This document shows positions 11,190 through 22,204 of a stretch of 64,000 nucleotides of DNA, one piece after another. Positions within the stretch are counted from its first letter, which is position 1. Every line of letters starts with the position of its first letter. This stretch comes from Euglena gracilis (taxonomy: Eukaryota; Euglenida; Euglenophyceae; Euglenales), in the NCBI GenBank assembly GCA_039621445.1, contig CP154954.1, positions 51,851,526-51,915,525 on the forward strand, written 5' to 3'. Under the pieces are notes generated by a model. That model did not search any database and was not told the DNA's origin. It saw only the letters and a program-made list of their open reading frames with translations. The translations under genes were made by a program, and so were the position numbers.

Positions 11190-11760
11190 TACAAGTGAAA
11201 TGGGTTCCTGCACAGCAACGCTTAGCAGACCCAATAAGCAGTTGGGAGCAGACAGGGGGGATTACTCACTGGACCCCCAGCTCTTTCAATGGCTAAGGCA
11301 GCAGTTCAAAGATTTCATAAATTTGGAAACAGATTTATTTGCCTCCACAGGCAACAAAAAACTACCCAATTTTGTAGCCAGATGGCCCCACTGGGATGCC
11401 AGGGCAGTGGATGCCCTCCAATGTCCCCTGGAGGGGGACTTTATGAAAACCCCCCTTGGTAAGTCATTCAGAAATTTCTCCCACGATTGAAAATGTTTCC
11501 CCAGACCAAAGTTTTGATGGTCACCCCCTTTTGGGATTCAGCCACATCGTGGCCCCAATTAATAAAGATGAAAGTACCAGGAACCCCCTGCCTGAAAATC
11601 ACCCCCTACAAGGGTATGTTCACCAATTGCAGGGGGGAGAAAATGCCACCCCCAGGGGGCCCCTCCTTTGCATGTTTTTCTCAGGAAAATATCGGAGGGG
11701 AAACAAATACAGAATAAATCCATTGACGATTTCCTGGGGAGAAACCACAGCTTAAAGCGT
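11190..11760 (+). pseudogene. RT-RH/recombinase linker region of DIRS element
   Basis: The frame 11200-11490 contains LETDLFASTGNKKLPNFVA then WPHWDARAVDALQCP, a block characteristic of DIRS-type polyproteins after RNase H. The frame 11487-11717 continues it (VLMVTPFWDSATSWPQLIKM). I see no clear methyltransferase domain. The same block occurs in antisense at 17.6-18.35 kb. Confidence 0.65.
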
Positions 11761-11842
11761 CATCAGAGTTCCTTTTCATTATTATGGGTGATTTTGGACA
11801 AATGGCGATACCCCCCACCCCCCTGAAGTCACAACTGACCAA

Positions 11843-12590
11843 GTGGCTGACGCTTTAGTGCAGTTATTTCAGTTTTCCAAGGCCCAGCCACGTGATGCCT
11901 ATGCTTTTAATTCCTGGGTTTGGTGGTTTGAGATTCCACACCAAGTTGGCCCCTTGCAAGAGGCTTTGGAATCAAAATCTGGAAAAATATGGAGCTTTTT
12001 GGGATCCCCTCCCCATCATCCTGGGGCTGGCTCTGATATATGCACGTTGCGCACACAGCTTATTTTTTGATCCAGAATTCTCTGTTTATATCGATCTTCT
12101 GATCTGGAGAGAATCAAACGAACATCCAGTGTGTTGGGCAAGGCGCCCTACATTAAAATTAAGCGTAAAGGTCAGAAATTCCATAAATGGGAGAGAGTTG
12201 TTTCACTTCCAAAGTGCCAACAGATAAGTCCCTTTCATTTAATGATGGCTTATGTGGCTGCAACCCGATTTAACGTAAAGCCTGGGGGTCCCCTACTGAT
12301 TTCACTAAAACCCCCCTTCAAAGCCATAAGTGCTGACACAATTGCTTCAATAACTAAAGAATTTTTATCCCAACATGGCGTACCCCCCCCGGGTGTGGGG
12401 GGCCCACTCCACCAGAGGGGCAGGAGTTGGTTTACTCAAAAAATTGGGCCTTTCTGCCCAGAAGTTTGTGAAATTTGCCAGTGGCGGGGGGTGGAGGCTT
12501 TTTACGGCCCATTATCAAAGACTTGGCGCCCAAAGCATTTTAGAAAATGCCCTGGCCCCCCTAATTTCTGTGCACAATCAGGCTTCACAA
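11843..12590 (+). pseudogene. Tyrosine recombinase of DIRS element (copy 2), frameshifted
   Basis: An N-terminal core-binding-like segment (VADALVQLFQFSKAQPRD) is followed by the catalytic domain in at least three frames. First Arg box YRSSDLERIKR is near 12088; His box HSTRGAGVGLL near 12406; the nucleophile region reads FTAHYQRLGA (TAT near 12511). So Arg, His, Arg and Tyr are all still encoded, but indels near 12070-12110 and 12370-12400 break the chain. Confidence 0.75.
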
Positions 12591-12618
12591 AGGCAAAGTG
12601 CGGAGCCCGAGGTGCCTC

Positions 12619-12687
12619 GTACTCCCTCGAGGAAAACCGACAAGGGCGGAAGGGACGCCGAGGGCGAAGCACAAAGACCTTGTGAGC
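12619..12687 (+). repeat. Internal complementary region, full DIRS copy
   Basis: About 69 bases from GTACTCCCTCGAGG to ACCTTGTGAG match the left ITR end forward and the right ITR end (12914-12982) inverted. It overlaps the recombinase C-terminal coding frame. Confidence 0.75.
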
Positions 12688-12822
12688 CCGACCCCCCCAC
12701 CCGTAAAAGAAAATTTGTCTTCAAAAGCCCGCGGTCAGCAGAAAATGGGGGCCAGGGGGGCAGAGGGGGGGGACCCCCCCCCCCGGAGCAAGAAGCCACG
12801 TCGCCACGTCGGAGCCACACCG

Positions 12823-12982
12823 TCAGCCAACTCCGGCGAGGCGGCACTAAGCAGGGACTCCTAACCCAGCGCAGAAAACAATCCACACAGCACCGCCAGC
12901 GAGCAAGGCATGGCCTCACAAGGTCTTTGTGCTTCGCCCTCGGTGTCCCTTCCTCCCTTGTCGGTTTTTCTCGAGGGAGTAC
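12823..12982. repeat. Right inverted terminal repeat of full DIRS copy
   Basis: Inverted match to 8408-8600; the outer end is GAGTAC at 12977-12982. Confidence 0.8.
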
Positions 12983-12984
12983 GA

Positions 12985-13018
12985 GAGGCCATGCCTTGCT
13001 GAAGCAAGGCATGGCCTC
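12985..13018. repeat. Perfect 16-bp hairpin at DIRS right boundary
   Basis: GAGGCCATGCCTTGCT (12985-13000) and its exact reverse complement (13003-13018) are spaced by GA. The arm equals an internal block of both ITRs. It is followed at about 13024-13048 by a second copy of the GCAAAGTGCGGAGCCCGAGG sequence found before the internal complementary region. Confidence 0.8.
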
Positions 13019-13232
13019 ACAATGGCAAAGTGCGGAGCCCGAGGTGTCCTTCGGGGGTTTATTTAAAGAAAGAGTGCATAATCCCCCACCGCAGCAGAAG
13101 ACACACCCCACCCGATTCCTGCGGTACGTTTATAATAATGCTATTAAACAGCCACGATCATTTCCCCCCTTCCCATAAACCAGCCAGTCCTCCCCCCACT
13201 CCTGAAGCAACCAAAGCGAACTTTATAAACTA

Positions 13233-13445
13233 AAAATCCCCCCCAAATAACACCCCCCGGTGTGTTATTTGGGCACCCCAGGGGGGGGGGTGTGTTATTG
13301 GGGGGGTGTTGTTTTTACATGGAAAACCAAAGGAAAACAGGGGTGTGTTATTTGGGCGCTCGAAATCGGCCCCCGAGGGGGGGTGTGTTATTTGGGGGGG
13401 TGCCATTTGGGGGGGGGGGTGTCATTTGGGATGGGGGTTAAAGCA
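13233..13445. repeat. Poly-G palindrome module, TGTGTTATTTGGG family
   Basis: CAAATAACAC facing GTGTTATTTG forms an inverted repeat around a C run, followed by four or five further copies of the TGTGTTATTTGGG arm, each bounded by G runs of 7-10. Confidence 0.7.
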
Positions 13446-14100
13446 CCTAACACTTGCAGCTTTCCAATTTATACATCACTTCTATCGGTTTAAGCCATTT
13501 TCGATCAATTTTAACAATGTTGTCATTTAAAGCTATTTCCCACCTCCAAAGGGGTCAAAAAATTCAAAGCATTTCAGGCCGGTAAATCTCCATGTATAAT
13601 AACCACACAATGGAAAACCGCATATTTCCTTATTTTTGGCCGCTGTGTTATATTTGGGACATTTTAGCAATACGTGCTTCCAAAAAATAGCCCTGGGAGG
13701 AGGCTTGGTGAAGGGGTTTAGGGGCAATTTTTTTTGACGTCGAAAATTATGCGAGATTATCAGATTATGCGTTATGCATTCTTCCCCCCTATAATTGGCT
13801 GAACTAACGGTGCATCACTTTCTGAAATTTTAGGACTTTCCGGCCTCCCCCCAGAGGAAGGTCTGAAAACGCGAGATACAAAAGAAAAACTGAGGACTGC
13901 GGTCAGTTCGCTTGCGAAAAATTCTCTGATTTACAACGTTTCTACAGTAATCTAAGAGTAATAAGACGACTGCACAAGGGGTATGGTTGCATGTGGCAAG
14001 GTAGGTTCAAGCATCCAGAGCCCTCCGCTTGGTGGGGTATAGCCGATCATAGATTTCGAGAAGATCGGCCCGCATGGCAGCACACTCCGCCGTGCGCAGG
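13446..14100. other. No gene recognised
   Basis: AT-rich to mixed sequence with only short frames. No exon signals or repeat family recognised. Confidence 0.5.
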
Positions 14101-14178
14101 CGTGTGCGTGCGTGCGTGTGTACGTGCGTGCGCGCGCGCGCGCGTGCGTACGTGCGTGCGTGCGTGCGCGCGCGTATG
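14101..14178. repeat. (GTGC)n/(GCGC)n microsatellite
   Basis: About 78 bases of alternating GTGC, GTGT and GCGC units. Confidence 0.85.
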
Positions 14179-14513
14179 TGTTGGATGGACGCAAACATCA
14201 CGTCTGCAAGAGATGAATTCAAGGATTGCATCAATTGGTGACACTTGGGGGGGACCTCAAAAATAAAAAGTTTTTCCTTTGAAAAATTCACCTCAAAAAT
14301 ATATCACCCCGAAGGTCTTGGGATGAAACCCCCTGGGGCCTGAGAAAAACCTCTGGACAAATCCAAATGCCCTCTGAATCTCTGGTGGTGAGGGAGGATG
14401 AACCACAAAAATTACCACGAAAAAAATGACCCCAAACAGCCTTCTCCCGCCTTGGCCACCGCATGCACAGGGGGAAGCCCCCTCCCTGGCGGGGCGTGGG
14501 CACTGCCCTTCAC

Positions 14514-14636
14514 GAGGATGTCGTCCCGGCTGCCCAGCGCGCGCAGCCCCTCCACCAGGTTCTTCTTCTGCTGCAGCGTGTTGGGCGCCTCGTCCAGCAC
14601 ACAGTGGGGCGAAGTCGCGACGCACGGCCGCCCACA
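14514..14636 (-). CDS. Exon 67 (last visible)
   Basis: Reads CGRPCVATSPHCVLDEAPN then TLQQKKNLVEGLRALGSRDD. The acceptor follows a long CCACCTCTGCC-type tract; the donor is GTGAAG. Two Cys and a His-Cys pair near the start could be part of a zinc site but do not make a RING. About 41 codons. Nothing similar follows to the left. Confidence 0.6.
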
Positions 14637-15662
14637 CTCGGGACACGGAACGCAGAGGTGGGGCAGAGGTGGGGGGGGCACTTGTTTGTCTGCGGCCCGC
14701 TTTTTCTTTTAGCGAACGGAATATATCTATGCACACGTCACTCATGTATCGCTCATGGATCTCCCAGTGCCACCCCCAGAAAAGCGCCCTCAGTATGCAC
14801 AATGCTGTTAATGCTGTTAATGCGTTGCAACTACCCCAGCCCAAAAGAAATCCTCGAAAAAATAATGCTCTTTCGGGAGGCGTCCCAACAAATCTGTTCC
14901 TCCTGAAGAATTGAAAACTAGCTTGGTGTTCGCTGCTTATGGCTGATTATTTTTTTGCTTTGAGCACAGTCCGGATAAAAATGACGGGAAACAAAACTGA
15001 TATGCTGATATCAGAAACGTCCCATATTTTTTTCCCCTGTACCCTTTTTACACTCTTTGGGCACGTTCACGGGGTGGCCAATTTTGGGGTCTGTTTTGTG
15101 ATGGAAAAAAATCACAAAAAGACACCCAGACGACCATTTTGACATTTTTTTTTTGGCAATTTTGAGTTGCCTTTTTGTCAAAAAATTCTAATCACAAATG
15201 GGATAAATTACAACCATTTTCTGTGAATTCTAAATTTTCCCATCAGTGGTTTTCCTAAATCGAAATTTTCCCATCATTTTCCCTGTCATTCCCCCCCCCA
15301 TCATTTTTGTCCGGACTGTAATAAAAAAAATCGTTCTCATGAATATGAATGACAGAAAAAAACAGAAACAATGTATTACTGAAATGGAAAAAGTTTTTAC
15401 TCCATGATGAACGCACCTGTGGCACACAAAACCCTGTGCTGCTTAAATGCACGGATTAGAGCATCATCGAGGGGTTGTCAGACGTGGATGTGTGCAGATG
15501 CATATGAGTGGACACACTGCACCTTCTTTTCTTGGGCTTTCCGCTCAAGCCACTGCGAAACAGAACCCGATTCTCCCGGCGTCTCCGGGCCGGCCCGCCG
15601 CTCGGCGCCGGGCGGGGCCCCGGGACGGCCGGGCTGGGGGGCCGCGGGGCCAGGATGCGGAC
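14637..15662 (-). other. Intron 66
   Basis: AT-rich centre (14900-15400) with T and A runs; no repeat family recognised. Confidence 0.5.
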
Positions 15663-15809
15663 CTGCCACCGCTTGCTGAGCTGCCCGTTCTCCAGGCCGA
15701 GGAACGTGGCCAGCATCTCGGGGGGGACGTACGCCGCGGCCCGGCCCCCGTCCGCCGGCTCCGCCTGCAGGTACTCCGTGAAGAACGGGTGGTCGTAGAT
15801 CCCGTCCAC
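15663..15809 (-). CDS. Exon 66
   Basis: Forty-nine codons, VDGIYDHPFFTEYLQAEPAD to QLSKRWQ. Acceptor CACACAG, donor GTCCGC. Mixed helical composition; no motif recognised. Confidence 0.75.
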
Positions 15810-16345
15810 CTGTGTGGGACGGAAAGAACCGGGGTGGATGCCCCGCACCTGATCCCTCCCTGAGGAGCTTTCTGTCTGCCCAGGGGGGGTGGGAGGGGCA
15901 GGGTATTAAATGAGAGGGGGAGAGGGTGGTCCTGGACCCCTCCTCCCCAGAGGGGGGGGTCAACCCGCCCGGGAATAAATATCGCACAAAACGCAAGAAA
16001 ATTTTTTGAGGGGCATCAAAAATGCTCAAGATTGCACTTTCAGGTTTTTCTTCACCAAATTGACAAAAAGAGATGTTACAAACATAAATCTGCCAGGAAG
16101 CGCTGGGATTTTTTGTTGTTCCATGGGGGTCCCTGGACGTCCGCCTTGGCCTGAGGGGGGGGGGAGGGTGTTTTGGACCACCCCTCACCCAGGGGGGGGG
16201 GATGATCGGACCCCCCCCCCCCTGTGCAAAGGCAACGCTCACTTAATCTGGGGAGGGGTATCAGCACTCGCTTCACCGGGTCACCATGCTTCCCAACCCA
16301 TCACACAAGAACCACAGCACAGCACCGGGAGGGGATGAGGCACAC

Positions 16346-16387
16346 CTCCCCGGGCTCCGCATGGCCGTGGGCGATGTTGCAGAGCAG
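16346..16387 (-). CDS. Exon 65, microexon
   Basis: Fourteen codons, LLCNIAHGHAEPGE, exactly in phase between acceptor CGTCCAG and donor GTGTGC. Short, but both ends match the neighbouring exons' style. Confidence 0.6.
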
Positions 16388-16491
16388 CTGGACGAACGGT
16401 GGCCGGGGGCAGGGCCGGATGGGGTGGCCGCAACCCCTTTTCCGGTCACTCAGGCCACCTCAGCGCCTCTTCGTTCTCGCCGAGTGCTCAC

Positions 16492-16718
16492 GCGGACCGT
16501 GGGGGGTCGGGCCCTGGCCAGGAGGCCTTCGGTGGGTGCTGGCTCTTCGCGATGAGGTACGCGATGTCGTACGGCACGCCGTCCGGCGGCCCGAGCACGA
16601 GCAGCGGGGCGAAGATGTTGGACCACAGGCTGACGATCTGCGCCTGGACGTGCCGGTCCCGTCGGCACTCCGCCGCCACCGCGTTGGTCTCCCGCACCAG
16701 CAGCTGCTGGCAATACTC
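16492..16718 (-). CDS. Exon 64
   Basis: Begins EYCQQLLVRETNAVAAECRR and includes SLWSNIFAPLLVLGPPDG and YDIAYLIAKSQH. Acceptor GTCCCAG; donor either GTGAGC or the upstream GTCCGC. Strongly exon-like, helical, about 75 codons. Confidence 0.75.
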
Positions 16719-16762
16719 CTGGGACCCGGTGGGGCACACACGTCGTAAACGATTTAACTCCC

Positions 16763-16812
16763 CCGCGAAGTAATATCCCCCAAATTATATACCCCAAAAT
16801 AATATACCGCCT
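16763..16812. repeat. Short TATATTATT/C-run module
   Basis: Repeated AATAT-type cores bounded by C runs (CCCCCAAATTATATACCCC), similar in style to the poly-G palindrome modules elsewhere. Confidence 0.4.
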
Positions 16813-16924
16813 CCCCTGGCCGGTGACTTCGGCTGCCTGGGCATCCCGAAACAGACAAGAAGCCTTAATGCAACTAAGTGGTATTTTCTGAGTTAAAACG
16901 AAGCCTAGCTGGCTGCGCCTAAAT

Positions 16925-16929
16925 GTGCG

Positions 16930-17002
<73 letters not shown>

Positions 17003-17046
17003 TGTGTGCGCGCGCGCGCGTGCGTTTGTGTGTGCGTGTGTGTGGG
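16925..17046. repeat. (GTGC)n microsatellite
   Basis: About 95 bases of pure TGCG units, then GTGT/GCGC variants. Lies in intron 63. Confidence 0.9.
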
Positions 17047-17569
17047 GGGGAGCAATGCCAAGAAAGAAGACCAACCAGCTTGCGATTATTTTTGGATCGC
17101 ACTGAGGTCTGTGTGGATGAACTCTGAACTGAAACTGGCGACTTCAAAAAATAGGGCTTTCCCTGTTCATATGGCAAGTGCTTCACTGCACATTTTGACT
17201 GCAGCCCCCCTGGTGCTGTGTGCTCTAAAAAATGACTTGGGGACCCCCCCCCAACTGTGTTAGCATTTTTCTGGTTTTCCCACCCAAGCTGTTGAATATC
17301 AAAGGTCCGTAAGGAGTATGTAACGACAGAAACATTAAACCACCCTGCACATCCTGAAAATATGTCAAATCACTGACCTACACAACAAAACAGAAGGGCA
17401 CAAATTCCCTTGTGCAGTCGGCAATGCCATCAATTGTTCGAATCTGGACTTCAGCTGGCCTTTCTTCTCAGCTTGATGAGAAAATCTGCCCCCACCTTAG
17501 ACTTGGTTCGTTGAAAACGCTGAAGATCTATTGACATACACAAATGCAACAAACTTACAGAGAAAATTG

Positions 17570-18360
17570 TTCAGTCTTTGACCTCTTGGATGCTATCCCA
17601 GTTCAGGGGAGTGGTCAAAAGTTTAGAAATGACTTCCTTGGCATCCAAAAAAAGTGGAGTAATTTTTACCAGGAGTGGCCCAAAGGACTTTTCCTTTTTT
17701 GATGAGGGGGGTAAATTGAACAGTCTCCCAACCCCGAAGTAGAAGCACAGCACTATAAGCTATTTGCTTGATTTGGAGAGTGTTGGGCCACTCTCAAAAT
17801 CCATCTGGCTGTTCTCTTCCACCGTCATGTGTGGGGGGTGTGCCCCACCTGCAGACAAAGATTCCAAAATGCTTGAAATCCTTTCTAACAGTAACTCAGA
17901 ATTTTCAAGGAATTTAGATCATCGTGTGATACTTTCAGGGGGAACTTCTTTTCTTTGTAAACCCTCCCTGGTGGTAACACACAAAGGCGAGGCCATCTGG
18001 TGGAGGGAATGACCTCCCCCAGGCAATTTCTGAACAATCCCCATTGAGGATGAACTTGAATGACAGGGGATTTTGTAATCATCATTCTGGTTAACAGGGG
18101 CGACCACGCGCTCCAAACCCAGTGTGGAACCACCATCAGGCATGTCAACTCAGGGTTGTTCTTCAATATCACCTACCATGGTAAAATTAGTGTCCGGGGT
18201 GGTTGTAAACACCTCCCTAGACTGCTCTGGTGGACAGTCTACAGCATTCAATGCAACTGCCCGGTGATGAAGCCACGTGCTGGCGAACTGTGTCAGCTGG
18301 GCATTCCCTGGGATGGCAAACGTGTCCACCTGGGGCAAAAATTTTTGTGGAGAAAATTTG
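17570..18360 (-). pseudogene. Antisense-to-window DIRS fragment in intron 63
   Basis: Minus-strand frames read PQVDTFAIPGNAQLTQFAS then WLHHRAVALNAVDC (about 18335-18230), and CLMVVPHWVWSAWSPLLTRM (about 18145-18085). These parallel the post-RNase H block of the full element at 11.29-11.6 kb (DLFASTGNKKLPNFVA, VLMVTPFWDSATSWPQL). It is diverged, so from another DIRS lineage or an older insertion, and has the same orientation as the host gene. Confidence 0.6.
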
Positions 18361-18487
18361 CAAGACGTACAGAAACACAGACTGTTTCAGGGTGTATTAG
18401 CGTACGTCTTATTTCCCCGTTTTCCATTATCTGCCAGCTGGAAAGTGGGGGCGAGACCGATTTGTTCAACCACGCACCGCCACGCAC

Positions 18488-18617
18488 CTGCCGCCCCTCC
18501 GGGTCGTCGAGCACGTCCAGGAGGTGGAACGCGTAGTCGGAGGCCCACTTCAGCACCTGCAGCACGGACGCCTTCCGCACCAGCGGCAGCCAGCCGTCGG
18601 AGTATCCCTGGCCCACC
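18488..18617 (-). CDS. Exon 63
   Basis: Begins VGQGYSDGWLPLVRKASV and ends WASDYAFHLLDVLDDPEGRQ. Acceptor CTCCCAG, donor GTGCGT. About 43 codons. Confidence 0.75.
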
Positions 18618-18852
18618 CTGGGAGGGAGAAGGGGGGGGGGCAGCACATGGCAGTGCGACCCCGTGCCGGCCGTGTCAATACGGTCCGGGTGGCGACGTGT
18701 TCCTGACCTGCGGCGGGGTCCCCAACCCTCCTGTGCTTCCTTTTGGTCATTGGATCAGCCACTGTACCCCCCCCCCCCCCCAAACCCGAGGGGAGGGTTC
18801 AAAGCCGCTGCCAGCCGTGGGAAACGACCAGACGCGCGCCGCCTCGGCACAC

Positions 18853-18954
18853 CGCTCCGCGTTGCGGATCGCGAACCACGCCGCGGCGAAATACGGTGAC
18901 TCCTCCGTCTCCGCGGCGGTCTCCCCCGGGGTGTAGTGCTGCAGCACGATGTGG
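18853..18954 (-). CDS. Exon 62
   Basis: Reads HIVLQHYTPGETAAETEESP then YFAAAWFAIRNAER. Acceptor GTCCTCAG, donor GTGTGC. The open frame continues 5' (INASDGVLS), so the acceptor might lie further right. Confidence 0.7.
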
Positions 18955-19144
18955 CTGAGGACCCCGTCGGAGGCGTTGATCGGCGGGCAGAGGGTTTTGA
19001 AGGACGGGCGGGGGCCATCCACCCGACCCTCGGGAGGGTCAGTTTTGGGTCCCGAGACTTTTTCGGCGCGAAGTGAAGAGGAAAGTGCCCCTCCGTCGCG
19101 GGGGGGGGGTGAGGGACCCACTCCTCAAGCAAAAAGCCTCTGAC

Positions 19145-19216
19145 CAGCAGGCAGAGGTTCTTCGGGGAGAGGGCGTTCAGCACCGCTTCAGGGTCAACCC
19201 CAGTGGCCCATCGGGA
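19145..19216 (-). CDS. Exon 61
   Basis: Twenty-four codons, starting SRWATGVDPEAVLNALSPKN, between acceptor TTTGTCCAG and donor GTCAGA. Confidence 0.7.
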
Positions 19217-19795
19217 CTGGACAAAGCTTCGGAAGAAACTCAAATCATCTCACAACTGCACCTGAAGGCAGGTTTGGTAGTTTTCTGGGGGGAAAATCCC
19301 ATTTGGGGCCTTCGGGATGGGGCAAACCCCACAACTTGGAGTGGAAAGACCCCAACTTTCAGGTAATTAAATCCCGGGTTTTTGTGGTCCTCATCAGCCA
19401 TCAGCTCCCGTGTCACCCCTTTACCATAACTTGGGTACAAACCTTCAGGAGAAAATCCATTTGTGCGCACCGTTCCTCGCACCGTTTCCTGCACCGTTTC
19501 CTGCACCCCCCTCAGCTTCTTCAGAAATTTTTTTTTGAGTGAAATGAGCGAAATTGCGGCCAAAATTTGTGTTGCTGTTGCATTGGGTAAAAGCTCATTA
19601 TCACAGATTTCGTTCAGGACAGGATGGGAGGAGGGAACGTTTATGACTTACCCCAGCAGACCCCACGCCCGCTTTCCATTGGCGTGGCTCATCCGCCGAC
19701 CTGTTTCCCCCATCCACCCCCATCCACATCTGAACCATTTTGCCGACCAAACAATAGGTGGACCCGGGGGACTGGTGGCGCCAACAACACCCAAC

Positions 19796-19887
19796 CCTCT
19801 CCGCCCCAAGGGGCCGCTGCCCGGTGCAGACGGACAGCAGGTGGGAGAAGGCGGTGGGGTCGGAGATGTAGTGGTGTGCCCAGCAGT
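19796..19887 (-). CDS. Exon 60
   Basis: Reads CWAHHYISDPTAFSHLLSVC then TGQRPLGAER. Acceptor GGGGAG, donor GTTGGG. Confidence 0.65.
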
Positions 19888-20128
19888 CTCCCCGGGCACC
19901 TCCGCCGCCCAATGCGGAGGGAGGGGCGGAAACAAGGTTGCTTGGTTGCGTTGAAATCCTCCATTTCAACGACCAGGAGTTACAAATGACAATGGCGCGA
20001 TGGAATTGCGCCCGGCCGGGGGGGCAGGCGGGCGCGGGTGTTGCGAAATGGGGGCCGGCAGCGCTGCGCGTGATTTTGCGGCGCGGTGGGGTGCGGGCGC
20101 ACTGTTACGGAGGGGCCCTGCCGCGGAC

Positions 20129-20284
20129 CTGGGCCCAATTCATGGCGTGGCCGTGCACAATGGCCTCCGCCATCCACGCGAGGTCGGTGTAGTCGCCCGC
20201 CTTGTAGAATGCCAGGCAGCTGTCGAGGCTGCCGACGCCGGCCTCCGACAGGATGAGGGGAAAGCCGACCTGGTCGATGACCTC
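20129..20284 (-). CDS. Exon 59
   Basis: Fifty-two codons, EVIDQVGFPLILSEAGVGSL to VHGHAMNWAQ. Clean acceptor CCTCTCAG and donor GTCCGC; in phase. One of the best supported exons. Confidence 0.8.
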
Positions 20285-20406
20285 CTGAGAGGGTGGAGGG
20301 GGTGTTCATAAACTCCATGGTCTGGGGGGTGTAAATGGGGTATCAAGGGTGGCCCCCAGCGGCCCTTTTGTGCCGGGGTGGTTGGAGGGGTCAGCAGGGC
20401 ACACAC

Positions 20407-20498
20407 CAGCTGGCCGAGGCACTCCAGGGAGGGGGTCTCCAGTCCCACGCTGCAGCACACGTAGTGCACCCACGCCGCGAGGCGGACACATGGGTGGC
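20407..20498 (-). CDS. Exon 58
   Basis: Reads HPCVRLAAWVHYVCCSVGLE then TPSLECLGQL. Acceptor TCTGAG, donor GTGTGT. Confidence 0.65.
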
Positions 20499-20945
20499 CT
20501 CAGACCAGCCGCGCCTTTCGTCCCCTCCCCAAAGCGACACACAAGCAGATCAAAATTTTTTGAAAAAAACTGCGAAAAACTCCCAAAACATTAACCCCCC
20601 CCAATGGAAGCACCGGCCGCTACAAGCGCAGGGTCCAATAAAAACGCAACCCCCCCCCGCCGCCGAAGGCGGCAGTCCGCTATAAGCGCACCCTCCATTT
20701 TGATGGGATTTCAAAAGCAAATCAACAAAAGTCGCGCAGGTGGGGTGCAAATAGAAGCGCATCCCCCGCCGCCAGAGATGGCGGTCCGCCATAAGCGCCC
20801 CTGTGCTTCTATTGGAGGGGGGGCGGGCACAACTATATTCTCCCAAGTAAAGCCCATCCAAGAGGGGAGGCGGGGACAAACAAAGAATTTTCCCCCATGG
20901 TGGCTGACTTCAACCGCATCCACCACGTCCAGTGGTCGGTCGGAC

Positions 20946-21071
20946 CAACGGATGGCAGCGGCCTGCGTGGGCCTTGTGCGCATTGGTCAGCCGCGCCACG
21001 AATTCCTTGTACGAGCACAGCACGTTACTGGCAGGGCTTGGCCGAACGGAGGACGAGAGGCTCGCGGTGGT
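20946..21071 (-). CDS. Exon 57
   Basis: Reads TTASLSSSVRPSPASNVLCS then YKEFVARLTNAHKAHAGR. Acceptor GACGTCCAG, donor GTCCGA. The first half is Ser-rich. Confidence 0.6.
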
Positions 21072-21531
21072 CTGGACGTCAAATGGGGGGGGGGGGGGCT
21101 GAACTGGCGCCAATCCATGAGGTTGCCCCGTGCAAAATACAGGGGTGATTTTTTTCACCCAAAACGGCCAAAACTGTGATTTCAGATAATTTCATAAAAG
21201 ACGGAAAAAAGTTGTGTCACAAACGACAGAAGTAAAGATTTAATCCTTTGGTCCCTCGGGTGTGGGAAGGACAAAAGGCGCTGCCAGAAAAAAAATGACC
21301 CAAAACCCACCCCTGCAAAAAATGGAGGGGGTGGGGCGTTGCCAGAACCCCCACCTCATCACCCCACCACCCACAAGCTTTCCGGGCCAAACCCCTGAGG
21401 TTGGCCCGGACCCTCCATGGGGGATCCGGACCCCCATGGGAGGGTAAGTCCCTTCCCCATGTAGCAGCCACCTACACTCCTGGATACCCATTTGCAACAC
21501 CGAACACACCACGCACCCAATCATCCAACAC

Positions 21532-21691
21532 GGTGGCCGGGGGCCCTGGGCGTGGTGGTCCAACAGGCCGGTGAAGACCAGCAGCTGCAGGGGACTGCTG
21601 GTGGAGGGGACGTACGTCAGGTCGCTGCCGGCCTTGGCAAGCTGCTTGTGGATGGACTCCACGTGGTTGACGAAATGCGTGGCGCAGTACG
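21532..21691 (-). CDS. Exon 56
   Basis: Reads YCATHFVNHVESIHKQLAKA, then PSTSSPLQLLVFTGLLDHHA. Acceptor CCGACAG, donor GTGTTG. Helical and exon-like throughout. Confidence 0.75.
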
Positions 21692-22204
21692 CTGTCGGGA
21701 GGGGCGAGGATGGCGGGGGGGGGGGCGGCCCACACACGGCATAACACAACAAAAACGCAGAACACAGCTGAACACAACACAACCCGCCCCCCCCCCCCAA
21801 CCCACCCAGCCCCTGACAAAACCCAACCGTGCAGAAAGTCATTCATCAGAACGACGTGCATGCAAACGCGAAAAAAAAAAGAAGAGAAAAAGCTGACTTG
21901 GGCTGCCACACCACACCAGTGTGAGAATTGAAGGCGAGAGAGGAGACCCTTCACTGCCGGTCAGCAAAAATGTTGTTCGGTATGTTTGGAGTTTCAGATT
22001 TCATTAAAATACCCAAGCAGGATAAAACCTGCAAAACACCGACAATTGGCATGAACCCCACTCCCGCTGCGAACCCCTTTTGACCTGGGCACCGCTTCTG
22101 TTCCAGAACTCCCAGAAAAGTGTGAAAAGTTGCCTTCCCATTTCTGTGTTGGGGGGGGACAGCATACTTACTGCGGGGGGGGGGGAGTGGGGGTGCTACC
22201 CAAG

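Larger units (their letters stand above)
8408..12982 (+). mobile_element. DIRS-type tyrosine-recombinase retrotransposon, full-length but degenerate
   Basis: About 4.6 kb, bounded by inverted terminal repeats that both start GTACTC when read inward. Order: left ITR, Gag-like ORF, reverse transcriptase, RNase H, tyrosine recombinase, internal complementary region, right ITR. This is the DIRS1 layout; Ngaro and PAT elements carry split direct repeats instead. RT, RNase H and recombinase have frameshifts and stops, so the copy is not autonomous; the Gag-like frame is still open. No target duplication is expected for this class. Confidence 0.82.

Noticed and set aside
14514-14636. Cys-rich start of exon 67 as a RING or RZ finger
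   Set aside because: Only four Cys/His positions with wrong spacing; no second ligand set in the visible downstream sequence.
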